A DNA stretch of 64,000 bases from Elmis aenea (lineage: Eukaryota; Arthropoda; Insecta; Coleoptera; Elmidae): NCBI GenBank assembly GCA_947652605.1, contig OX393576.1, positions 53,978,966 through 54,042,965 on the forward strand, read 5' to 3'. Each line of letters starts with the position of its first letter. The first letter of the stretch is position 1. Position numbers and translations under genes: made by a program. Positions 56,598-64,000 of this stretch are shown piece after piece. The notes below the pieces were generated by a model. That model was not told where the DNA came from, did not search any database, and saw only the letters and a program-made list of their open reading frames with translations.

Positions 56598-57000
56598 TAA
56601 ACCGGGTGTAACTGAGTTTTGGTACACCTCTTTTTTTTTCTTTAGTTTTGTATTTAATTTAATGAAATTTTACACATTATGATATGTGTAAAACTCCGGA
56701 TAGCGTGAACTTACGTACGTTATTATTTTACTTCCGGTTTCGCCGAAAACTACTCTAACTTTGTTATTTCATCCTGTATACTTTAGAATTTTTTAAAAGA
56801 GGAAGCAATTTTTAATACAATTGCACTATTTTGGTTAATTTTTGTCATCTCAAATAATTTTTGGACGAAATTGTTTTTTTAATAAGTGTGCCCTGACCTG
56901 CATAAATTGAATTTTATTATGTCAACAAGTGTCCAAAATACGTTTTTGTAATTTTTTTTTGACCTTTTGTTTACTTTAATCGGCTTTGAAAGTTGCGGAA
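56598..57000 (+). repeat. Family R, copy c (no hAT insertion)
   Basis: Starts GGGTGTAACTGAGTTTTGGT and continues with CTTCCGGTTTCGCCG, GCACTATTTTGGTTAATTTT, CTGACCTGCATAAATTGAAT and TTTGAAAGTTGCGGAA. It represents the uninterrupted form of the sites occupied by hAT elements in copies a (38671) and d (59687). Confidence 0.75.
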
Positions 57001-58640
57001 AGAGTCCAGTTTGTTTATTATTATTATGATCTTTGTTATTTAAACTCGTTAGGACTAAGGAAGTTTTAATACTTACCTAACCATAGTTTAATTAAAATTA
57101 AGAGTGACATAAAACTGCACCATGTATCAGTTAGCTGATTTGGTGATTTTAAAGAAAGAAAAAAATATATACAGTAGCAACATTTCGTGTGCTCAAAAAA
57201 ACAAAAAAACTTTTTTAGGTTTTGTGGTTAAGTAACTTACGACGTACCTAGGGACATTCTTAGTTTGTTTTTTTTGTTAGTACCGTAAATATCATACAAC
57301 TAAAATTCTTATGCAGTTTTGTCAACATTCACCGCTTTGCACCCAGAGCGCGACGTAAACATGTCTTGTCCGTAAATATAGCAATTATAGCATAAATTAT
57401 AAAGGCATATACCCCTTGGTCCATGAATATGTTAGGAAAAATATAAGAAAAGTATATTCAGATATATTACCAATACATATCTACAACTACTTGATTGGTT
57501 TTAATATTATTAATAGGTAGAATTATAGAAAAATTTTACGGTATACTTGATGAAACCCTCTTAGAAAAACACTAAATATTTAAGTTTTAGTTAAAAATAA
57601 TTGTTACTTATGTTGCTAATATGATGGAATAGCTTTTGTGTTAAAATACAAATATCTTACAGTAAGTAGTGTACCTAAAAACCCCTATTTTAAGGAGAAT
57701 TTGTTGTAGCAACTTTAAAGTTAAATTTATTAGCACTTATTACTAATTTACTTTTTAACATTTTACTGAAGATATTGAATATGAAGATTGAATTTCCAAT
57801 AACCAATAAAGCAATAACGTCACATCAGCACTGTATAAATCAATTTATTCAAATGAAAACATTTCCAGAGATACGAACATTTCTATCTTCCCCCAAGTAT
57901 TTAGGAATATTATTCAGGATTTAGCGATTGAAGCGTAATCTTGGCAGGCCAATCCTATCTAAAATGGATTGGCTATGGTCATCATATCACGTAGCAAGGT
58001 TTAGAAGACACCAAGGTTTTTAAAAATGTATGCAAAAAATAATTTACTGGAAATCTGATACAGAAATGTTCTAAGAAGGATTTAAGAAAAACGCATAACT
58101 TTGCCTACAGTTTATTAACCGTATCAAGTAAATAAAAGATAGGTACACGACTTCACGGCTGTTGTTAAATTTAAAAACATTGCTCTTTTTAAAGTTTAAT
58201 TTGTTGGTGCCTATAACAAGAAATGCAATTAATTATAATTTCTTATTTGGAGAAGTTAATTTTTAAAGGCATAACCAGTTATTGCTCTAAGAAGTACTGT
58301 TTTATGATTTACACAAAATCACTATAAAACACATTTTTTGTGGATATGTACAGCAGAAACTTTTAGCAAGTTGCGTTAAGTAGAAGTGTGATTAAAAAAA
58401 AAATTTGGTTTCATTTTTTTTTTAATAAATAAAATTAAATAAATACTTAACTTACACAAAAACTTTACAATAAACTAGATTATATAATAAATACATAATA
58501 TATCATATTAAACATGTATGGTGTTTTTAAACAAACAAAAAATTACCACACATCTTTGTTTTGTGTGTTCTACATACAATTTAAAATCCTAAAATTTCGT
58601 TTAACATGAGTCAATGACATAATAGTTTTAAAGCATAAAA
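57001..58640. other. Gene-free AT-rich sequence
   Basis: About 1.6 kb with no gene, bounded transposon or tandem repeat recognised. Confidence 0.45.
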
Positions 58641-58646
58641 AATATG

Positions 58647-58933
58647 TTTTTGTGCGATCGTATTAGAAACAGCTGTTTGACGGACGCGTTAGCAACCATA
58701 AAGTACTGCATTACCTCCCCTATCCTTAGCAACGGCCGTAAAAGTTACTTTTCAGGCCGTTACCCTTAGCAACGGCCGAAAAAGTAACTTTTACGGCCGT
58801 TGCTAAGGGTAACGGTCTGAAAATGCAGTACATACGCCGTCATCTGTCAGTGACAGAATGTCACGTAGTTTGTAACCTATAATTTTGAAAATGTCTAAAA
58901 ATTTAAATTGTTTTTAATTCGATCGCACAAAAA
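58647..58933. mobile_element. MITE with TTTTTGTGCGATCG-type ends and AACGGCCGTT core
   Basis: Left end TTTTTGTGCGATCG and right end CGATCGCACAAAAA are inverted copies (14 bp). The centre is a nested palindrome in which CCTTAGCAACGGCCGTAAAA and TTTTACGGCCGTTGCTAAGG face each other, with an extra direct CCTTAGCAACGGCCG. Its GC content stands out. It ends about 95 bp downstream of the lipase stop codon and could affect the lipase 3'UTR. Confidence 0.8.
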
Positions 58934-59027
58934 ATGTAATATTCACCTCGCCCAAAACGTACTTTTTGGCCTTGATACATAAATAACTATTTTTAAGCAA
59001 AACTAAAGTAAAAACGAAACAACTAAG

Positions 59028-59239
59028 TCAAATATTTGTGTAGGGAGCTTGAGCATTTGTATTAAAATAATAAATTCCTCTTGCATCAGCAGGGCAATGT
59101 TCTCCAAATGGAATCCTTGCATTATCTCTACATCTTCCACTATCGAATGCAAACTTTGAGTCACATTGAGTTCCATATAAGTTAGGAGAATTAATAGAGT
59201 GAACAAACAGATGAGCGCTTCTAATGTGGCTGCAGAAAA
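59028..59239 (-). CDS. Secreted lipase, last exon
   Basis: Terminal exon of the pancreatic-lipase/phospholipase-A1-type gene. It begins after TTTTTAG (acceptor at 59240-59241) in the phase required by the previous exon. The first residues form IFCSHIRSAHLFVHSI; the His of CSH (codon 59226-59228) is the catalytic His of the family. It continues YGTQCDSKFAFDSGRC and ends NAQAPYTNI with TGA at 59028-59030. The Cys residues fit the disulphides expected in a secreted enzyme. No AATAAA signal was seen immediately downstream; a MITE begins about 95 bp beyond the stop. Confidence 0.9.
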
Positions 59240-59639
59240 CTAAAAATTATAATGCAAATTAATTTAAATAGTAACAATTTTAAAGCGTGTACAATAATTT
59301 GGTTTGTGCTTTAAATTTTACTATTTGCTATAGCTGGAGCAGTGAGAAAATATTTTATGATTCTTTTTCGATACTTTCCATATAGTTTTCGTCAGTAAAC
59401 GTGTTATAATGTGGTTTTTGTGGCGTATTTATTAATTTTTATTTGTTTAGAGGTAACATTATATGTAATATTAGCAAAATGATCTATTACTATAAACTGA
59501 TTCTATAAAGCAGTGTTTTCCAAATTGCGTTTCACGGAACCCTGAAGTTCGGTCAGAAAATGGTAAAGAAAACAATAATTTTAATTACTTCATAGTACAA
59601 AGCAACTAAGGATCAGAATAAGCGGCGCTTATCGTATAT

Positions 59640-60455
59640 CAGGTGTAACTGAGTTGTGGTAAACCCCATTTTTTTCTTTAGTGTTGATTTAGATCAGGGC
59701 TCGAAAACGAAAAAAATTTTAGTTAACGGTTAACCGAAATCAAGAACTTTATTTTTATAACGGTTTTTGTCGAAAAACCGGTTTTATTCGTACAAAAACG
59801 GTTTAGTGTAAAAAACCGATTTAAATTATAAACCGGTTTAAAAAACCGGTTAAATTAACCGGTTTTTAAAATTATTTAGATTAGGAATTCAAAGTATGAA
59901 AAGATATTATTTATTTATAATTTTATAATAAATGTACAATAAAGCGTTCAGTAATGACTTTTGGTAAACTAATCGCCTATAATACAGATTTTGTATTTTT
60001 CATCGTAATTTTTATTCAAAAAGGATTGTAAAAATCCGGTTTTTTTATTATTTTGGTTAAAGGTTACCGTTTTTTTTTGCCTTTAAAAATAACGGTTTCG
60101 GTTTCGGTTAAAAATCACTTTTTCTGACAAAAAATAACGGTTAACCGGTTTTTTAAACCGGTTTAAAAAACCGGTTTCATGCTCTGATTTAGATAAATAA
60201 AATTTTAAAAGTACCTTCATAATCTAATGTTTGTAAAAAAGCGTATTATTTGAACAGATGCACACTATTGTTGCACTTCCGGTTTTGCCGGAAATGATTC
60301 TAACTTTTGCTATTTCAAAAAGAACACCCTGTATGTTCTGATATTTTTTGAAAAACGAAGCAGTTTTGGGTACAACTGCACCATTTTGGTTAACTTTTAT
60401 AACATCAAATAATTTTTGGACGAACATTCATTTCTTTATAAGTGTGACATGTATA
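59640..60455 (+). repeat. Family R, copy d (interrupted by hAT), in lipase intron
   Basis: Starts with AGGTGTAACTGAGTTGTGGT, is cut at ATTTAGAT by the hAT element 59695-60186, then continues with CACTTCCGGTTTTGCCGGAA, AGAACACCCTGTATGTTC and GCACCATTTTGGTTAACTTT. Compare TTGTATTTAATTTAATGAAA at the uninterrupted site in copy c. Located in the intron between the last two lipase exons. Confidence 0.75.
59695..60186. mobile_element. AACCGGTT-array hAT MITE, copy 2
   Basis: A 492-bp element from CAGGGCTCGAAAACG to TTCATGCTCTG with a perfect 8-bp duplication ATTTAGAT (59687-59694 and 60187-60194). More AACCGGTT motifs than copy 1 (13135-13543): AAACCGGTTTAAAAAACCGG occurs repeatedly, both near the ends and centrally. 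No transposase. It lies inside family R copy d and inside the lipase intron. Confidence 0.92.
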
Positions 60456-60784
60456 AACACATAAAGGACAGGCAGCAATTACATGAAATGTATTTAGAGA
60501 ACCGGTAATAATAACTTGGACAAGGTAAATGCTTAAGTACGTCGAATCTACGTCCTATAAGCAGGGACCAGATAAATAGATTTACGGAACCCGTTCAATA
60601 TGTGTTAAAATACGTACAGCGTTACATCAGTTATGGATAATTTTCGTTTTCCACTTTAAATTTTGCAAACTACTTTTGGATGCAATTAAATTTCACATGC
60701 AAGTCCCCTTATTTGCGCATAAAAAGTTTTACTTGATGCGTACCTACTATATCTAAGAAAATTTTAAAATTATTATATACTTAC

Positions 60785-61177
60785 TGAACATAAGAAAATC
60801 ATTTTTAGATGATAGTATTGATGAAGGAAATGCTTTGCAACCAGGTTGTTTTCGTATTCCTCCGTTAGGATAGAAGTCGACTGTGCCTATAGGTTCTTTG
60901 AAACCGAATTCTCCAGCATCGGTGTGGGTAACACACACTTGATGGGCATCGGAACTGCTCAATCTTTGTGAAGGGGACACACTCGGCTTTTCAAATAATG
61001 GTGCCGCTGGATCGAGACCAGATATTCTGCCAATTTTCTGGTTTGTCAATCTGTTAACTTCTTTTCCGAGAAAACCACAAACGTGGGATCCTAACGAGTG
61101 TGCTATGCAGTGTACGTTTTGTAAGGGTAATCCGTGTGTGCTGGAGAGTGTAGCGACATTTCGTCCGACGATTTCGC
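60785..61177 (-). CDS. Secreted lipase, catalytic exon (nucleophile and acid)
   Basis: A 393-bp exon between CTTTTAG (acceptor, 61178-61179) and the donor GTAAGT (60779-60784). It encodes VHCIAHSLGSHVCGF with the nucleophile Ser (codon 61095-61097), ISGLDPAAPLF with the catalytic Asp (codon 61011-61013), then HQVCVTHTDAGEFGF and TVDFYPNGGIRKQPGC, the Asp-Phe-Tyr-Pro-Asn-Gly-Gly block that is diagnostic of this family. The usual GxSxG is AHSLG here. The short segment between the Cys residues has no room for a large lid, as in phospholipase A1-like members. Phases match the exons on either side. Such enzymes hydrolyse acylglycerols or phospholipids outside the cell; the substrate cannot be told. 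Confidence 0.93.
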
Positions 61178-61479
61178 CTAAAAGTTTTTAATCGATTTTG
61201 AAACATTTGTTTGTAAAATAAACGACGATTGAAAACTAGTCCTAAGCAGTGTTTAGATTTTTTAACCAAGTAGTTACCACAAACCAATTAGTTTATGACA
61301 CAATTGTTGAACATATTTAATTTTAATAAATCTTAGCTATTCCTACTTTTAAAAAAAAGATCGATTTTAAGTAAATACACAGGGTTCAACTTTACAGTCT
61401 TTTATGTTGATTATAAAAAGCTTTTGGTATATCATCAGTTACATTTTGTTGTGTATAAATTTTAGTTTCGCCAAACCAC

Positions 61480-63055
61480 GTTAAAATTTAACACACGATA
61501 TGCTGCTTATATTTTGTGAAAAATGTTGGATCTTTGGTAGTGTGAATTCATAACCTGTACAGGGTGGTCCAAAGTTGATGAGAGATCATGGGTATCCGCT
61601 TAATATTAAAAATAGAAAAAGAGTTAAAATACCTAAAATGGGCAGTTTTTTGGGACAAACTCAGAATCGTTTTCAAAAGTATTCTATCATTTCCGGTTTT
61701 CGAGTGATTAAGAAAACTTTTTTTTTTTGTCATATTTATAATGTACCATATCTCCATTATACATAGTTGTTAATATGGAAATAAATTATGGAGACTGTTT
61801 TTAAATATTTTTATGTGAAATTTGATGGTACTAAAAAAAAAAAACAATTTTACGCTCGCCGTAAAAAGTTATGACACAAATTATCTTAGCTATAGTATAT
61901 ATTTTTCCTCAATTCAAATACATAACGGTTGAAGTGGTTATTTTCAATAAAACGAAAGTTACGAAGGTTTTTCAGTTTTATTTATTTAAAGGATAACTGC
62001 ACTCACATGTTAAATTCTCCATAATGACGTCACGTTTTGTCGTTATGACAGCGGATAAAAAGGTACCTAACTTAAATATCCACTTGCATTTTTGCATGTA
62101 ACTTTTGTTACCATGCAACCGACTTATGACTAAAAGATTTTGACGTTTTATTAGGTTATAATTTATTCGTGCAGTTATCGTACCGAATTACACTCGAGCT
62201 TTGTTTTTATCCTGGACAAACTTGCTTTTACTAAACTCAAGTTTGGTTGCTATTAGGCAACTCTTGACTCGACAACTGTCAAAGATAAAACAACTTATCC
62301 TACGGACTCGTTGTTTTATCAGACAATTTTGTCTCGTCGACTTTCCTAGCAACCAAACTTTCGTAGCAACGCAAGTTTGTCCGGCTAAAAACAAAGCTCT
62401 CGTGTAATTACCCCCGAAAACATAAAAACAAATCGTAGCCTAAAAACACAAAAACAAAAACAAGATGTAAAACCTTATAAGTTCATGTTTTCATATTGAA
62501 AATAAAGAATTGAAATAGGTCATAGCTAACTATAGCTTCAATTTAAAAAAAGTAAGTTTTTAACGGCGAGCGTTAAAATTTTTTTGTATCATCGAATTTT
62601 ACATAAAAATATCTTAAAATAAACTCGTAAATTTTTTCGGTATTTACAACAATAATGGAAACATGACACATTATAAACATGACAAAAAAAACAGTTTTTA
62701 TAATCACCCAAAAACAAGAAATGATAGAACACTTTTGAAAACGAGTTTGTCTCAAAAAACTGCCCATTTTTGGTAGGTAATTTTACTCTTTTTCTATTTT
62801 TAATATTAAGCGGCTACCAATGAAATCCCATCCCAGGTTATGAATCACACCACCAAAGATCCAAATTTTTTTACAAAATATAAGCAGCATATCGTGTTTT
62901 TTATTAACTTAAAAACCGGAAAAGATAAAATAATTTTGATAACGGATCCAATTTGTCTCAAAAAAGTGCATATTTGGTAAACTAACCGATTCCCTATCTT
63001 GAATGTTAAGCGAGATACCCATGTAATCCTATCGAATTTGAACCACCTTGCACTG
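61480..63055. mobile_element. Foldback repeat in the lipase intron
   Basis: Left arm about 61480-61850 (ACACGATATGCTGCTTATAT, TGGATCTTTGGTAGTGTGAA, CCGCTTAATATTAAAAATAG, ATGGGCAGTTTTTTGGGACA) is inverted at about 62540-62900. A third, partial, inverted module of the same family follows at 62895-63055, ending ACCACCTTGCACTG, which mirrors CAGGGTGGTCCAAAG near 61560. The loop holds a separate palindromic MITE (62186-62409). Non-coding; the small frames on either strand are TIR artefacts. It occupies most of the 1.9-kb intron and ends about 60 bp from the donor site. Confidence 0.8.
62186..62409. mobile_element. Palindromic MITE nested in the foldback
   Basis: Left end AATTACACTCGAGCTTTGTT pairs with right end ACAAAGCTCTCGTGTAATT. 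Inside, GGACAAACTTGC and AAGTTTGGTTGCTA pair with TAGCAACCAAACTT and GCAAGTTTGTCC. Because the DNA is nearly self-complementary, both strands show a 68-codon frame of similar reading. This does not indicate a gene. Confidence 0.8.
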
Positions 63056-63115
63056 TCACAGGATTTGCACTTTTTTCATATAAGAGTAGATGTAACAAAA
63101 ATTAAAATAACTTAC

Positions 63116-63424
63116 CTACTCCCTTTGCTTTCGCCACAGCTCTCAAATAATCTGGACCTGCATATTCCGACCAGTCAACCCGAATGATGTTATAGTCTGC
63201 TTTTCTTAAATATTCATTTCTCGCGCGAAGTATCCATGGGGCGTTACTATCAGAAATCCATGCATGAATCACGATAATTGTTGGAAGATTGGTGTTAACT
63301 GTGTTTAAATTATTTTTATTAATTATCCTTGGGGTATCTGGGGATTCTCTTGTGTTCAGGTAAAATATTACTTTATTTTCATCCACGTATGGATCGTTTT
63401 CCAAATATTTTAGAATTGCGTCAG
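63116..63424 (-). CDS. Secreted lipase, upstream exon (partial gene)
   Basis: A 309-bp exon between TTACAG (acceptor, 63425-63426) and the donor GTAAGT (63110-63115). It encodes KVIFYLNTRES (N-terminal strand of the lipase fold), LPTIIVIHAWISDS, then YNIIRVDWSEYAGPDYLRAV and AKGVG, joining in phase to the next exon. The IHxW segment contributes the oxyanion hole; here it is IHAW rather than the usual IHGW (Ala codon 63261-63263). The three exons encode about 303 residues, close to a mature lipase of this family. The signal peptide and first exon or exons are missing. An acceptor but no initiator is seen here, so translation must start upstream, beyond 63424. Confidence 0.9.
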
Positions 63425-63426
63425 CT

Positions 63427-64000
63427 GTAATTCAAAAAATTAATTTATTACATAATAATAATAAACTGCAAATATGATGTACGTTAAAATAAAAAAAAAA
63501 ACCTTTAAATGTTTTTGGCATCGTTGTTTTAGTGAGTTTAGTTTTATTTTCGATGGAACAACTAAAGCTGTTATCAGGAAGTCAAATAAGACACTTGTGA
63601 GTGGAATTCCTTTCATCTAAATATTTTTAAGTCAAATTTTGAAAAAAAAGAGAAAAGTTTGGATTTGTTTTTTATTGAATTCAACAAAATTAAATGTTTC
63701 AAAGTGATTAGTGGGAAAAAATTATCATCCAACAAATCATTTTAACTTAATTTAGATTTAATGTAAACAGCAAATTTAATTGAGAATCCAATCAATAATA
63801 AAATTACATTTGTTTTTTAATTTTAATGCACCGGTGACTATTCCTTATATTTTCTAAACTATTTATAGGTGTTAAAAAAAAATTAATTGTTTCATATCTC
63901 CCCAAATTATGAAACACTTTATTATTTACCAGTTTTATCTCTTTTGCTTTTTTCGTCTATTTAAGCTTGTTTTTCTTCAAATACAGCGCTGTTTTTTTGA
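63427..64000 (-). other. Lipase intron or 5' region
   Basis: AT-rich DNA upstream of the lipase exon. A minus-strand ATG at 63614-63616 opens a hydrophobic frame (MKGIPLTSVLFDFLITALVV) that could be a signal peptide, but its only nearby GT (after CATTTAAAG) is in the wrong phase to join the exon at 63424. No other candidate first exon was found before the window edge. Confidence 0.4.

Noticed and set aside
59521..59560. CAGTGTTTTCCAAATTGCG as the end of a twelfth hAT element
   Set aside because: The left end looks convincing, but no matching right end or 8-bp duplication was found, so it is not counted.
62188..62407. Overlapping 68-codon frames on both strands in the lipase intron
   Set aside because: The DNA is a palindrome, so the same sequence is read on both strands; this is a MITE.
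63500..63616. MKGIPLTSVLFDFLITALVV frame as the lipase signal-peptide exon
   Set aside because: Hydrophobic and well placed, but the GT after CATTTAAAG leaves phase 0 while the exon at 63424 needs phase 1, and no better donor was found.
1..64000. tRNA, rRNA or other structured RNA genes
   Set aside because: No cloverleaf with A/B-box sequences or rRNA-like block was recognised by eye; a covariance-model search would be needed to exclude them.

Overview
This is a 64 kb piece of AT-rich eukaryotic nuclear DNA, almost certainly from an arthropod and most likely an insect. The evidence is the mix of transposable elements (BEL/Pao, Jockey-, RTE- and CR1/L2-like LINEs, piggyBac, hAT, Tc1/mariner-type DDE elements with very long terminal inverted repeats, and many miniature elements bearing CAGGGTG-type ends) plus one intron-containing secreted-lipase gene of a family that is greatly expanded in insects. 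No prokaryotic gene organisation, CRISPR, rRNA or tRNA gene was seen. Species cannot be named from the sequence.

Only one convincing host gene is visible: a pancreatic-lipase/phospholipase-A1-family gene on the minus strand at the right end (exons 63116-63424, 60785-61177 and 59028-59239, all splice phases compatible). The 5' exon or exons lie beyond the window or were not recognised. Both of its introns are filled with transposons.

The rest is a stratified transposon graveyard. From left to right: a CpG-rich promoter-like patch (365-565); a hAT-type element built of GAATACTGAATAC-like repeats (689-1600); two copies of a GGAGC-repeat hAT element (5013-5411, 7688-8125), the second inserted in a piggyBac transposase fossil; a Jockey LINE fossil (13640-15400) split by a hAT element that still encodes the C-terminal hAT dimerisation domain; an RTE fossil (17330-17790); a long-TIR element with a transposase N-terminal fragment (19503-20670); further transposase fossils and MITEs; and an essentially complete BEL/Pao retrotransposon (26866-33269) with LTRs that read identical and a 5-bp target duplication, sitting inside an older foldback repeat. 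A nine-unit 195-bp satellite follows (35567-37330), framed by 135-bp direct repeats, then a foldback repeat cut by a TACCGGTA-rich hAT element, a duplicated block that preserves a MITE empty site, a probably intact DD41D Tc1/mariner-type transposon with ~366-bp TIRs (46564-48501), more TIR elements, two LINE 3' ends, and a third GGAGC element.

The most striking pattern is that eleven separate hAT-type insertions were delimited by eye. Ten have perfect 8-bp target duplications and one matches at 7 of 8. They fall into eight or nine families, and most families have subterminal DNA made of their own short, usually palindromic motif array (GGAGC, AACCGGTT, TACCGGTA, TTTAAATCA/TGATTTAAA, ATTCATGAAT, GCGCCCCCC). 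This looks like the same architecture arrived at several times, probably arrays of transposase-binding sites.
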